A stretch of 38,826 nucleotides of DNA from Saprospiraceae bacterium (GTDB taxonomy: Bacteria; Bacteroidota; Bacteroidia; Chitinophagales; Saprospiraceae): the NCBI GenBank assembly GCA_020627825.1, contig JAHDGD010000022.1, positions 1 to 38,826 of the forward strand. Direction: 5' to 3'. Made by a program: the position numbers and the translations under genes. Under the pieces are notes generated by a model that was given only the letters and a program-made list of their open reading frames with translations, made no database searches and was not told the origin of the DNA. Every line of letters begins with the position of its first letter. Position 1 is the first letter of the stretch. This document shows positions 1 to 8,921 of this stretch, piece by piece.

Positions 1-2
1 TA

Positions 3-338
3 TTCCATAGTGTGTATGCAAAATGGGTAAACAAATTAAGAGACAGGAGCGGAGGATTAGTAAAGAGCAGATTTGAAAGGTATTATTTCGAAAGCGTTTC
101 TGAATTTTCGGCCTATTATGAAGAAATGGAGCAAGGGAAAGAAATTATCGGTCAGCAAAACAAGAGATACAGGGTCAGTAAAAGGTGGAAAAAGGGAGTT
201 AGATGGTGGTTGTATCGTGGGGTTGGGAAAGTGGGAGGTTCGATTAATAAAGCGTTTCCAAGTTACGTAGTATCAAATTTAGTGGTATTCACAAAATCAC
301 TCCACCATTCCCCAAAACCCCACCCAAAACCAGCATAA
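3..338 (+). CDS. RAYT-like (IS200/Y1-type) transposase, 3' part
   Basis: The frame is open to the left edge and ends at 338, so only the C-terminal part is present. An internal GTG at 12 is unlikely to be the real start. The segment FHSVYAKWVNKLRDRSGGLV followed by KSRFERYYFES resembles the part of REP-associated tyrosine transposases after the catalytic region (Y-x-K-x-x-N...R-x-G-x-L-x-x-x-R-F). The catalytic HUH and Tyr motifs would lie upstream of the window. The C-terminal part is basic and aromatic (VSKRWKK, WWLYRG). A REP-like end sequence follows within 20 bp (343-358). The family is assigned from motif resemblance only; it could also be a degenerate fragment. Confidence 0.45.
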   Translation, partial: FHSVYAKWVNKLRDRSGGLVKSRFERYYFESVSEFSAYYEEMEQGKEIIGQQNKRYRVSKRWKKGVRWWLYRGVGKVGGSINKAFPSYVVSNLVVFTKSLHHSPKPHPKPA

Positions 339-647
339 TACCGTTATAATTCGCGTTATTTTAGAATTATCTTGAACCTATTATTCAATTCACTCAACAA
401 CTACTTACTGTTTCCAACAGTAATATTAAAATCCCTTTGTATTGATCCAATTTATTTCTTTCATATTTTAACCGATAGATCTGTAGAGACAATCTATTAA
501 ATTATAACTCTAAAAGAATTCTGCTACAATTACATATCCATTATTCACTTATTTTAGGAAGAATTAATCCTACAATTTAAGTTTAAAGGGTATAAGACAG
601 CACATATTATAATTTATTGCTATACTTGTCCAAAATTATAAGAAGAA
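339..647. other. Intergenic region with a REP-like end
   Basis: This 309-bp AT-rich stretch has no convincing gene. Its left part holds, on the minus strand, TAACGCGAATTATAAC (358-343). This resembles the ends of the 168-bp element found elsewhere in the window (TAACCCGAATTATGC). TATACTTG near 622 is one mismatch from the Bacteroidota -7 box TAnnTTTG and lies about 20 bp before the next start codon; no matching -33 element was seen. Confidence 0.4.
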
Positions 648-1550
648 ATGAAAAAGACATCATTGGTATTATTAGCAGCAGGAATGGGGTCTCGTTACGG
701 CTCGTTGAAACAAATGGATGAATTTGGGCCACACGGAGAGACCATAATGGATTATTCATTATATGATGCAAAGCGTGCTGGTTTTAATCATTTTGTTTTT
801 ATCATTCGGGAAGCATTTCGAGAAGCATTTGAACAAAAATTTGCAAAGCGATTTGGAGAGGATGTTCAAGTAGACTTTGTGACCCAAGAGCTAGATAAAG
901 GAACTGGAGATTATAAAGTGCCCGAGTCTCGACAAAAACCATGGGGAACAGCTCATGCTTTATTAATGGCAGAAGAGGTTGTAGATGGAAATTTTGCGAT
1001 TATTAATGCGGATGACTACTATGGTGTAGAATCTTATGAGACCCTCTACAAGTTCTTACAGACAGACACAGATGATTATTGCATTGTTGCCTACGAACTA
1101 GAAAACACGTTAAGTGATTATGGGCATGTGAATAGAGGAGTATGCAGAGTGGACGAAAGAGGAAATTTAATTGATGTGGAGGAGTGCATTGCTATTCGAA
1201 AAGATGAGAATGGGAACATTGTGTTTCCGCATGATAATGGATTTAAGTCACTAGAAGCGAAGACGAAAGTGAGTATGAATATGTTTGGATTCCGAAGCTC
1301 ATACTTCAAACTTGCTCAAGAAGAATTTTCAAAGTTCTTAACAGAAAGAGGGACAGAAGAAAAAAGTGAGTTGTATATACCTTTTGTTTTGGACTATGCT
1401 ATTAAGAATAAAGGTCAACACATTAATGTCCTAACTTCACCAAGTCATTGGTTCGGCGTAACGTATAAAGATGATAAACCTTTTGTTCAAGAAAAATTCA
1501 AGCAATTGATAGTGGATGGTGTTTATCCAGAAAATCTTTGGGGTGTATAA
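648..1550 (+). CDS. Sugar-phosphate nucleotidyltransferase family protein
   Basis: A 300-residue protein of the NTP-transferase (GT-A-like) fold. The N-terminus SLVLLAAGMGSRYGSLKQMD is the nucleotide-binding signature LAAGxGxRxG...K of glucose-1-phosphate uridylyl/thymidylyltransferases. FGPHGETIMDYSLYDA continues the sugar-phosphate part, and NADDYYG (about 123-129) is the metal-binding D-D region. These enzymes join a sugar 1-phosphate to a nucleotide in the cytoplasm, for envelope polysaccharide or sugar-nucleotide synthesis. The substrate cannot be read from the sequence. The gene stands alone on the plus strand, with its start at the first ATG of a clean N-terminus and a hairpin directly after the stop. 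Confidence 0.85.
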   Translation: MKKTSLVLLAAGMGSRYGSLKQMDEFGPHGETIMDYSLYDAKRAGFNHFVFIIREAFREAFEQKFAKRFGEDVQVDFVTQELDKGTGDYKVPESRQKPWGTAHALLMAEEVVDGNFAIINADDYYGVESYETLYKFLQTDTDDYCIVAYELENTLSDYGHVNRGVCRVDERGNLIDVEECIAIRKDENGNIVFPHDNGFKSLEAKTKVSMNMFGFRSSYFKLAQEEFSKFLTERGTEEKSELYIPFVLDYAIKNKGQHINVLTSPSHWFGVTYKDDKPFVQEKFKQLIVDGVYPENLWGV

Positions 1551-1553
1551 AAA

Positions 1554-1579
1554 AAGAGGGACGAATACTCGCCCCTCTT
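1554..1579. terminator. Hairpin after nucleotidyltransferase
   Basis: AAGAGGG (1554-1560) pairs with CCCTCTT (1573-1579). An inner CG/CG pair is also possible. An A-run (1549-1555) precedes it, so on the minus strand it reads as stem plus T-run, while on the plus strand the T-run is weak. It lies between convergent genes and probably ends transcription from one or both sides. Confidence 0.55.
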
Positions 1580-1868
1580 AAATCGTCCAATTTTCAATTA
1601 ATTTTCAGTATCCGCTCCTTGGAAGAACAGATGTTACTTCAATCGGGACAAAGATATCGAATTTTACTTCTTTATAGGTGTCGTTTCAACTTATTTAACA
1701 CGAAATTAGATAAGTTTAACGCTTTATTTGAGCAAAATCGCTCTATCTAACTGATTGTGTTCATTTTAGAACTTAACCGGATTACATACCTCATAAAAAA
1801 AATCGACAAGATAAACTATGAACAGAATTATTCAAAAAATAATCTATTATCCTGAATTGGGGATTAAT
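1580..1868. other. Convergent intergenic region
   Basis: This is the rest of the 318-bp gap between two convergent genes. A 70-codon plus-strand frame (1538-1750) starts inside the upstream gene and has no recognisable features. I see no gene or RNA here. Confidence 0.4.
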
Positions 1869-2906
1869 TTAAACTAAATATGCATTTGCAAATTTTTCTT
1901 TTATAACAGGGTAAATGTCATCGAATGCAATTGCAATCCCCACTTCCGTTGTATCTCCAAATGATTTATGTCGGAATGCACCGAAATATTTCATTTTATC
2001 GAGATCAACCATTCTATTATAAACAGCCATGATGGGTACGATATTTATCTGAAACTCTTTGCGTAAAGAAAGAAATAGACCTTTAAATATATCTGTTTTC
2101 AACAAATCATGCTGCTGGTCAGTCAACACACCCTCAGGCACTCGTTCTCCTTTCATAACTTGTACATGCTCATCAGTGTCCCAATATTTTTGGGCGCAAG
2201 CCAAAAAGAAAGCATCGGCACCTGTTAGTTCATATATTTTATACAACGTAACTTTTCCAAAATATCCTTTATACTGTGGATTTTTCGCATAGATATATCC
2301 CAATCCATGCAATACATAATCAAAACTTTGCTTCCGTTCTCTTTCTTTGTAATATGGGTTAATAAAGGAACGTCCTAGCTCTATCCACAATTCAGACTTC
2401 CACTTTTCAGAAAAATTAAAATGAGCTCCTACCGGACCAGTACTGTAACTATTTGCATGATGTTCCATGTAACGATACCCGCCTATTATGGCAGCTATTG
2501 GTTCCTTATAATTGGGATTAAGAATCATTAATTGCTTCATTTCAGGAAGCAAGTCGAATGCATCTGTATCAAAGTCACCTACCCCACCTCCTTCATTTCG
2601 AAAGGCCCATTCTCTTATAATCGTTAACAATCGAATAAGCTCCGGATAATCGTCCCATTTGATAAGAGAGATCACATAATCTGTACCTACAATTATAGAT
2701 CCTTCCTTTTTTGCTTCCTCACATATGAGTTGAACTTCTTTTGCGAATTCAGCGGTATTGATAGATTGTGTAATTTGCTGTTCAATCGTTGCTTCATCTA
2801 AAAAAGGAAAGACTGGAATGATGTTATACATCGATCTTTTCTCATCATAATAATCCTTCGGATTAGAATCTAAGCTTTCTGCTTTCAACAAATTTACTTG
2901 TCCCAT
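1869..2906 (-). CDS. glsB: GNAT-family N-acyltransferase, GlsB/OlsB-like
   Basis: A 345-residue protein of the hemolysin/OlsB-type acyltransferase group. The core has an acyl-CoA/ACP-binding type stretch (PIAAIIGGYRYMEHH, about 136-150), a conserved ELGRSFINPYY (about 176-186) and a C-terminal substrate-binding part. In Bacteroidota, GlsB N-acylates glycine to start glycine-lipid (or ornithine/flavolipin-type) synthesis. The second step is done by a PlsC-like O-acyltransferase, and exactly such a gene overlaps it by 13 bp upstream. The pairing is the main reason for the symbol; the amino acid acylated is inferred. It is the last gene of the folD-prmA-glsA-glsB operon. A TTTTTGGC...GCCCAAAAA palindrome variant lies in the coding sequence at 2187-2207. 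Confidence 0.65.
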   Translation of the reverse strand: MGQVNLLKAESLDSNPKDYYDEKRSMYNIIPVFPFLDEATIEQQITQSINTAEFAKEVQLICEEAKKEGSIIVGTDYVISLIKWDDYPELIRLLTIIREWAFRNEGGGVGDFDTDAFDLLPEMKQLMILNPNYKEPIAAIIGGYRYMEHHANSYSTGPVGAHFNFSEKWKSELWIELGRSFINPYYKERERKQSFDYVLHGLGYIYAKNPQYKGYFGKVTLYKIYELTGADAFFLACAQKYWDTDEHVQVMKGERVPEGVLTDQQHDLLKTDIFKGLFLSLRKEFQINIVPIMAVYNRMVDLDKMKYFGAFRHKSFGDTTEVGIAIAFDDIYPVIKEKFANAYLV

Positions 2907-3745
2907 GCTACTGATTGATTGGTTTCAGACAAAGAATACACGGTGTCATACAGTTTATCAGCAAGTGCCCTATTTACTTTAAGGTCTCCTTCTTTATAAA
3001 ATTGCCCCCAGTCTTCGAAAGGAATTAATCTTGATGCATACATATCTATTTTTCGACCTTTCTGCTTGAAAATTTCGCGTAGTTGGAACATATTTTCCAA
3101 TGGGACTTTCTTAAGAGATTTATAGTTTTCTCTCACTCTTGCTACTTTATAAAACAATGGTGTATTGGATGTAATTATACGGTAGACTATGATTGGTGTT
3201 TTATACTTGAATGCATAATCCAAAAAAGTTGTCCTCCAACGACGATCAAGCAATTGATTTTGCTCATTATATCTGCTGTTTTTTCCAGCGGCATAAAAGA
3301 CAACGAGACGATTATTTTTATAAGCCTGATCGATCTCATTCAAGTCTACTTTTTGATTTGATTTTAATAGATCGACTGGAATGACAAGATCGTTCACCTG
3401 CTTTACACAAATCAAGCGATTTGCTAGTATGGAAAAATCTTTCCGAATATTCCATAATCCAGCGATAGTCCCTACCACATCTGCACCTCCAGGATGATTA
3501 GAGCATAGTGTAACAGGTCCTTTATGAGGAATATTTTCGCCATTATGAATTTCATAATCAAAGCCTATTTCTTTGGTAATCTGTTGGATAAAATCACCTC
3601 CTTCAAGGTCTGGATATTTTTTTAATAAGCGATTTGTCCGACCAATTCTTAAAAATTTCAAGTTAAATAAAATGAAATTTGCGATGTTCTTTTTCCATTT
3701 TGGCCACTTAGGCTGTAAAATATCGATGTCGTACTTTTCTATCAT
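2894..3745 (-). CDS. glsA: PlsC-like lysophospholipid/O-acyltransferase, GlsA-like
   Basis: A 283-residue acyltransferase of the LPLAT superfamily. The catalytic HX4D motif is H84-P-G-G-A-D89 in TLCSNHPGGADVVG, and a later block KNNRLVVFYAAGKNSRY fits the substrate-binding motif. The family moves an acyl chain to a hydroxyl at the inner membrane. Next to a GlsB-type N-acyltransferase, the likely role is O-acylation of the N-acyl amino acid to the mature aminolipid; glycerolipid acylation is the alternative. The start overlaps the prmA stop as ATGA (3742-3745), and the 3' end overlaps glsB by 13 bp, which indicates translational coupling. Confidence 0.65.
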   Translation of the reverse strand: MIEKYDIDILQPKWPKWKKNIANFILFNLKFLRIGRTNRLLKKYPDLEGGDFIQQITKEIGFDYEIHNGENIPHKGPVTLCSNHPGGADVVGTIAGLWNIRKDFSILANRLICVKQVNDLVIPVDLLKSNQKVDLNEIDQAYKNNRLVVFYAAGKNSRYNEQNQLLDRRWRTTFLDYAFKYKTPIIVYRIITSNTPLFYKVARVRENYKSLKKVPLENMFQLREIFKQKGRKIDMYASRLIPFEDWGQFYKEGDLKVNRALADKLYDTVYSLSETNQSVAWDK

Positions 3746-4569
3746 GATGTTCGTTTTGTCAATTTATAACACAACCATTTCCCTTTTTTATGACAAGACT
3801 CTATATCGAATTGCCCATTATATCGATCCTCCACAAGATCTTTGTCCTGTTCAAGTATCCCACTTAATAACAAAGTACCGCTGGAAGCAACAAGGTCCGT
3901 AATATGCGAAGCATAGGTCAATAAAACCGTGCGATTAATATTAGCAAGAACAATGTCGTATGCTTTAATCGGCACATCTTCCACTCCACCATGATAAACT
4001 GTATATTCTACCTGATTCAATTCTTTGTGTTCTTCTGCATTTTCAACACTAGGCATTTCAATATCTATTGCATCAATTTTACGAGCACCTTTAAGATAAG
4101 AAAAAACAGAAAGAATTCCGGATCCACATCCAAGATCAAGTATTTCTTTTCCAGTATGAATAATATCATCCATTTGTTGAATCATCATGTACGTTGTTTC
4201 ATGATGCCCTGTACCAAATGCCATTTTAGGCGCAATACGTATATAGTGTTCGAAACCTGGTTTTTTTTCATGAAAATCAGCGTAAATATAGCAGAGCGAA
4301 TCAATTTCCACTGGATCAAATGCCTCTTCCCACTTTGCATTCCAGTTCTCTTCTTTCAGTTTTGAAATTGAGAAATTTTGAAAAATATCTTTTGGAAAAG
4401 CATGAAGTCTTTCCTTTAATTGCATTTCAGAAAATTGTGCTTCATCGAAATATGCCGTGATACTTCCTTCTTCTTCCCACAATGAATCACAAGGCAAAGA
4501 ATACAACTTTCCCAATAGCACATCATAATGCTTCGGATCATAGGCAATATGAACTTGTAAAAACCCCAT
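3742..4569 (-). CDS. prmA: Ribosomal protein L11 methyltransferase PrmA
   Basis: A 275-residue SAM-dependent methyltransferase. MAFGTGHHETT (about 117-127) and the SAM-binding loop DLGCGSG (145-151) are characteristic of PrmA. DIVLANINRTVLL supplies the catalytic N-containing motif. The N-terminal ~90 residues fit the L11-recognition domain. The enzyme trimethylates ribosomal protein L11 in the cytoplasm. Its ATG follows the folD stop without a gap (TAG/ATG at 4572-4567 on the minus strand), and its stop overlaps the next start, so it is the second gene of the operon. Confidence 0.92.
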   Translation of the reverse strand: MGFLQVHIAYDPKHYDVLLGKLYSLPCDSLWEEEGSITAYFDEAQFSEMQLKERLHAFPKDIFQNFSISKLKEENWNAKWEEAFDPVEIDSLCYIYADFHEKKPGFEHYIRIAPKMAFGTGHHETTYMMIQQMDDIIHTGKEILDLGCGSGILSVFSYLKGARKIDAIDIEMPSVENAEEHKELNQVEYTVYHGGVEDVPIKAYDIVLANINRTVLLTYASHITDLVASSGTLLLSGILEQDKDLVEDRYNGQFDIESCHKKGKWLCYKLTKRTS

Positions 4570-5439
4570 CTACTTGCTCTTCGCAGCTTTTAATGTATTC
4601 ATCATAAGAGCAGTTACAGTCATTGGCCCGACTCCTTTAGGGACTGGTGTGATAAAGGAAGCTTTCTCTACAACTGCATCATAATCCACATCACCTACTA
4701 ATCGATAACCACTTTTCCTAGAAGCATCTTCTACGCGATTTATCCCCACGTCAATAATTACGGCTCCTTCTTTAACCATATCGGATGATATAAATTTCGG
4801 AATACCTATTGCTGCAATTAAAATATCTGCTCGCAGGCATTCACTAGCTATGTCTTTCGTTCTAGAATGGGTCAAGGTTACGGTGCAATTTCCAGGTTTG
4901 GATTTTCGCGATAGCAAAATAGACATTGGTGTTCCTACGATGTTGGATCGACCTACCACCACACAATGCTTTCCTTCAGTTTCAATGTTGTATCGATCAA
5001 GCATCGTCATAATACCATATGGTGTTGCTGGTAGAAAAGAATCAAGGCCTTGCGCCATTTTCCCAAAATTCACAGGATGAAAACCATCTACATCTTTGGA
5101 AGGATCAATGGCCATTGTTACTCTATGTTCATTTATATGATCAGGTAAAGGAAGTTGAACGATAAATCCATCAATGTCTTCATTACCATTCAAATCCTCT
5201 ATTATTTCTAGTAATTCTTCTTCAGAAATGGATACATCTTTTTTGATTAATGTCGATTCAAAACCTGCTCCTTCACAGAATTTCACTTTATTTCTTACAT
5301 AAGAAGCACTTGCTGGATTATCTCCTACCAAAACTGCAGCAAGATGCGGAATATTACCACCTTGTTTCCGAATTTCATCTACTTCATCTTTTAACTCTTG
5401 CTTAATTGTTTCCGCTAAGCCCTTTCCATCAATTATCAT
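4570..5439 (-). CDS. folD: Bifunctional methylene-THF dehydrogenase/cyclohydrolase FolD
   Basis: A 289-residue protein, the usual FolD length. The catalytic Y47-x-x-x-K51 is in SASYVRNKVKF. Also present are QLPLPDH, DPSKDVDGFHP, the dinucleotide-binding VVVGRSNIVGTPM and the C-terminal PVPKGVGPMTVTALM. It interconverts 5,10-methylene-, methenyl- and 10-formyl-tetrahydrofolate in the cytoplasm. It is first in a four-gene minus-strand operon; the promoter should lie just above 5439. A copy of the 168-bp inverted-repeat element begins about 50 bp upstream of the start and may carry or disturb that promoter. Confidence 0.96.
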   Translation of the reverse strand: MIIDGKGLAETIKQELKDEVDEIRKQGGNIPHLAAVLVGDNPASASYVRNKVKFCEGAGFESTLIKKDVSISEEELLEIIEDLNGNEDIDGFIVQLPLPDHINEHRVTMAIDPSKDVDGFHPVNFGKMAQGLDSFLPATPYGIMTMLDRYNIETEGKHCVVVGRSNIVGTPMSILLSRKSKPGNCTVTLTHSRTKDIASECLRADILIAAIGIPKFISSDMVKEGAVIIDVGINRVEDASRKSGYRLVGDVDYDAVVEKASFITPVPKGVGPMTVTALMMNTLKAAKSK

Positions 5440-5485
5440 GTGATTTTAATTTTTGCACTACAAATTTAGTAAATGAAACTCTTAT

Positions 5486-5652
5486 AACCCGAATTATGCA
5501 TTAGAGCTTTGCTATAAGGTCTGTAAATACAATTTAATCATGTGTTTTGGAAGATTCAAAATCGAATGACAATGGTTCATCCAAAAACGCAAACTAAGAA
5601 TTGATTTTGATGTACTTTTTTCGCAAATACAATATTTAATGCATGTTCCATA
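5486..5652 (+). mobile_element. 168-bp inverted-repeat element, copy A
   Basis: The left end AACCCGAATTATGCATTAGA (5486-5505) is mirrored by TTTAATGCATGTTCC (5635-5649). Compared with copy B at 29349-29517 (opposite strand), the first 37 bases match at 32 positions. The internal blocks GGAAGATT (offset 63), TGGTTCATC (offset 87) and AAAACGC (offset 98) occur at identical offsets. No credible protein is encoded: a 63-codon minus frame overlaps it but has no recognisable features. The architecture is that of a MITE or REPIN-like non-autonomous element. It fills most of the folD upstream gap. Confidence 0.7.
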
Positions 5653-5682
5653 TTTCATACACATTATGAGTACTTCCTTGTC

Positions 5683-5707
5683 TTTTTTGGGCTTTAAGCC
5701 CAAAAAA
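5683..5707. repeat. GGGCTTAAAGCCC palindrome, copy 1
   Basis: The arms TTTTTTGGGCTT and AAGCCCAAAAAA flank a single central base (5695). It lies between the T9SS gene terminator and element copy A, both neighbouring genes being on the minus strand. Read on the minus strand it is GGGCTTAAAGCCC, the same orientation relative to transcription as the other copies. Confidence 0.75.
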
Positions 5708-5738
5708 AATACGCTTCGAATATTAATCCAAAGCGTAT
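5702..5738 (-). terminator. Intrinsic terminator of T9SS cargo gene
   Basis: On the minus strand ATACGCTT (5738-5731) and AAGCGTAT (5716-5709) form an 8-bp stem with a 14-base loop. Seven Ts follow (5708-5702). It starts 24 bases after the stop of the large gene, an ideal intrinsic terminator position, and it insulates the folD operon. Confidence 0.8.
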
Positions 5739-5762
5739 CTTAAAGCTTAATAGCTTACTATC

Positions 5763-8700
5763 TTATTTTTTAATTATTTTCTTTAATTGATTGAAATCAT
5801 CATTCTGAATACTAAGATAATAGATACCAGCAGGAAGATCAGGAGTTAATAAAACCCGCTTGTATCCAGTAGAAAACTTATTAATAATGTAATTTCCAAC
5901 CAATTTACCCTCAGAATTTACAATGTTACACATGAGCTCTTGAGGTCCGTCATATCCTTTCAATTCAACTGTAAATACACCATCTGTTGGATTAGGAGAT
6001 ACAATAAATTCCGCTTCAGGATAGGCGATTGTTGGAACAAGAATACTAATCGTTTCAGTGTATGTACAACCTAAGCCATCGTCCACATATATCTCATATT
6101 CTCCAGGTACCAAATTAATGAATAAAGGACTATCTTGTAATGTTACACCACCATCGATGGAGTACATAGCATTCGGTCCAGCTCCTGGGAAATTTATAAA
6201 AATAGCAGCATCGTTTACATCAGGTCCTGATGCATCTTCATATTCTACTTCTACCTCTAACGCACCACAATCTTTTGGCACACAGAAATTTGTAGTCCAG
6301 AAATCACCAAATGAAGTATTATCTAAGATAACTACAAGTGGTCCTCCTACCTGTTGAATTTCAAGATAAGCTGAAGGATCTCCACCCCATCCATCACCGA
6401 ATGAATCATATAGATTAAAAGTATAACAACCTTCAGCTACACAAAACTCGTATGTCTGTTGGGTAGGACCTCCACCAGGATATCCGCCTCCTTCAAATAA
6501 TATGTCATTATCTTCATCTACAATCTCCCAAGACACTTCATTAGCATAAAAGTCTGTTTGAAAATCCAATATTAATTCTACGGCATCTCCTATGGACGTA
6601 ACTTCACCTGAATCACTGTCATTGTCTGTTACTTGATCAGCATTCGTTCCATTCAAATTTTCAAATGTGAAATCAAGATTGTTTACACCAATTGCGATAG
6701 GAATGTCAACGAATTCTATATCTACACTTTGATTTGGAAGCAATACGCCTGAGAATGGAACTGTACTTTGTAGTACGCCACCTACAGATACTGTTGCATC
6801 AAATGATGTAATAGTATCCAAACCTAAATTGGTATAACGACCTACTACTGTGACTAATTCTACACAAACATCATTGGAAGGTAAAATAGCGGTTGTAGTC
6901 AGATCAAAACTAGGCAAATGTGTTCTAGTTACCGACAATGTATCATTTGGTAAAAATTGATCATCCGCGACACTAATAAAACCAGAAAAGTCATATTCTC
7001 CTAAAGCAGCCATATTAACAGTAGCTGTCAAGGGTATATTAACACTTTCACCCGAAGCAATTTTACCTTCATATACACCTGTTTCTATTTCAGATCCTTC
7101 GAATGAAACACTCCAAGAAATATTTTCAATCGTGTCAATGCCAGGATTGGCAATCACGATTTCTACGGATTCATTGCCTGTAAGGTTATTTATTGAAAGT
7201 GGAGCTGCAAAAGCTGCAAATGCACCATCAATTGTATCTTGACGAAGCGTTACTTTTGCCACTTTAGTTGCCCAGTCTTCATCAGCAGGTACATATTCAG
7301 CTGTGAACCATAGTTCAAGCTCATTCTGTGGATCAGTTTTCACTGCAAAATAATCTCCCCATCTGGCGTTTGGGTGTGCATTTGCACCTTCCGTCATAAT
7401 GGTTTCACCAAATGTCATTTGTCCTAGATCATCAGCATTTCTTCGTGCTGTGTACGCAATACTATTGTAAACATCAGGACCTCCCACTGTATAAACCATA
7501 AATGTATTCGCATTCCCATCTTGAGCAATACTAGCCATCCATCTGTTCTGTCCATCAGGAACGGAATGAGTTCCTTCTTGGTAAAGTGACCATTCGGTCT
7601 CTGCCCCAGTTTTTCGTAATTCTACCCAACGTATACCTGCAACATCAGTTCCTGTCACATCAACTGAAAAATTCAATACTATAGATTCATAATCTGTAAA
7701 TCTTCTGTACTGAGGTCTATTCATGATGGTATGTTGTAATGCTGACAAAAGAGGTGCAGTAAAGAAAACCGTATCATTATCGATAATATCATATCCATCT
7801 TGCTGTTCCAAACAATCGAATATACCAAAAGCACACAATGTACTTTCAAATGGAGCTAATTCTATTGTGAACGGCCCTTGTATTTCCGATAAATCTGAAT
7901 CATCGAAATTCGTTTCAAATGTATAATATTCCAATCCATCAAAATCATTATCAGCGAGTTGATCATCTACCATACGAATAGCCATTAATGGCGTATCTCC
8001 TGGCAAGTTAACACCTGAAAAATCAACAGGTGCATTTACTTCAAACGAGAATCCATATTCATCAAGTTTCGGAATATTTTCATAAATGACAAAATCAACA
8101 GTTGCAGCTCCTGTGGCTAAATCATCTTTATCAAATGCATAGACTGGATTGAATCCATTGAATTCATTCGTGGTTACATAAATTGCATCTTCCCATGCTG
8201 CAAATTTTGGATAATCAGGTAATCCACCCAATACAAATTCGTATATGTTATATGCCCCTAATGGGTCTGATGTTTCTGACATTGCAATCGTCATACTTGA
8301 AAAAGAAATTTCAGAAATGATCCAACGATCAATAAAGCGATCAAATAAAATGATAATGTCACCAACAACACTAGCACCCACTTCATCCCAAATCAATGAC
8401 GTTACGATAGAATCAACTTTTTCACCTGTAATCTTGTCAAAAACATAGATAAGAGAACTCGGTGAACCATTTACCCCTTGAAGGTAATAGTCAAGACCTA
8501 TATCACCATTTACATCCGGAGGCCATATTTGCGCTTCGTTGAAGCCAATACCATCTAATACTAAAAGTTCTTGAACTTCGCCAAATGGATTCTTGTTAAG
8601 TTGGTTCTTCTTAGCAAGTGGATCTCCATTTTTCGGAAAAAACTCTCCTTCCGTTTTCAAAGTCATCGCCTTTTTACTTGGAAAATTTGGTATCTCTTTT

Positions 8701-8921
8701 AATTTTTGTTTAAGATCTTTTTTCTTTGCATAAGTACCAGAATCAGCAGGTACTTTCTTACTAAGTTCACGTAATGGACTTGACTTTCCTAAAAATTTTC
8801 CTTTGGAAGAGGTAACTTGAGATTTCTTGTCCTCATTTTTTATATCAGTTTGTTGGGCGGTAATACTTATGCTAAAGATTAAGCATACAAGTAGTGTAAG
8901 TTTCGCGTATATCGTTCTCAT
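5763..8921 (-). CDS. Large secreted protein with T9SS type A sorting domain
   Basis: A 1052-residue protein with an N-terminal signal peptide (hydrophobic LTLLVCLIFSISITAQQ, cleavage after Ala or Gln). Residues about 110-560 contain repeated beta-rich blade-like segments with aromatic/Asp motifs (IWPPDVNGDIGLDYYLQGV, ARWGDYFAVKTD), suggesting a propeller-like or adhesion domain. Residues about 575-780 look like CARDB/Ig-type beta modules (NNLTGNESVEIVIANPGIDT). About 840-890 holds the disulfide-type module CVAEGCYTFNLYDSFGDGWG. The last ~80 residues (SPNPTDGVFTVEL ... GIYYLSI ... KKIIKK) are a type A T9SS C-terminal domain. It should be exported and attached at or released from the cell surface. 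No catalytic motif was recognised. It is monocistronic, with its own terminator. Confidence 0.88.
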   Translation of the reverse strand: MRTIYAKLTLLVCLIFSISITAQQTDIKNEDKKSQVTSSKGKFLGKSSPLRELSKKVPADSGTYAKKKDLKQKLKEIPNFPSKKAMTLKTEGEFFPKNGDPLAKKNQLNKNPFGEVQELLVLDGIGFNEAQIWPPDVNGDIGLDYYLQGVNGSPSSLIYVFDKITGEKVDSIVTSLIWDEVGASVVGDIIILFDRFIDRWIISEISFSSMTIAMSETSDPLGAYNIYEFVLGGLPDYPKFAAWEDAIYVTTNEFNGFNPVYAFDKDDLATGAATVDFVIYENIPKLDEYGFSFEVNAPVDFSGVNLPGDTPLMAIRMVDDQLADNDFDGLEYYTFETNFDDSDLSEIQGPFTIELAPFESTLCAFGIFDCLEQQDGYDIIDNDTVFFTAPLLSALQHTIMNRPQYRRFTDYESIVLNFSVDVTGTDVAGIRWVELRKTGAETEWSLYQEGTHSVPDGQNRWMASIAQDGNANTFMVYTVGGPDVYNSIAYTARRNADDLGQMTFGETIMTEGANAHPNARWGDYFAVKTDPQNELELWFTAEYVPADEDWATKVAKVTLRQDTIDGAFAAFAAPLSINNLTGNESVEIVIANPGIDTIENISWSVSFEGSEIETGVYEGKIASGESVNIPLTATVNMAALGEYDFSGFISVADDQFLPNDTLSVTRTHLPSFDLTTTAILPSNDVCVELVTVVGRYTNLGLDTITSFDATVSVGGVLQSTVPFSGVLLPNQSVDIEFVDIPIAIGVNNLDFTFENLNGTNADQVTDNDSDSGEVTSIGDAVELILDFQTDFYANEVSWEIVDEDNDILFEGGGYPGGGPTQQTYEFCVAEGCYTFNLYDSFGDGWGGDPSAYLEIQQVGGPLVVILDNTSFGDFWTTNFCVPKDCGALEVEVEYEDASGPDVNDAAIFINFPGAGPNAMYSIDGGVTLQDSPLFINLVPGEYEIYVDDGLGCTYTETISILVPTIAYPEAEFIVSPNPTDGVFTVELKGYDGPQELMCNIVNSEGKLVGNYIINKFSTGYKRVLLTPDLPAGIYYLSIQNDDFNQLKKIIKK

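Noticed and set aside
1538-1750. 70-codon plus-strand ORF after the nucleotidyltransferase
   Set aside because: It starts inside the upstream gene, runs through the terminator hairpin, and shows no domain or signal peptide.
5512-5703. 63-codon minus-strand ORF upstream of folD
   Set aside because: It overlaps the 168-bp element and the GGGCTTAAAGCCC palindrome, has no recognisable domain or start context, and the equivalent frame in copy B is interrupted by stops.
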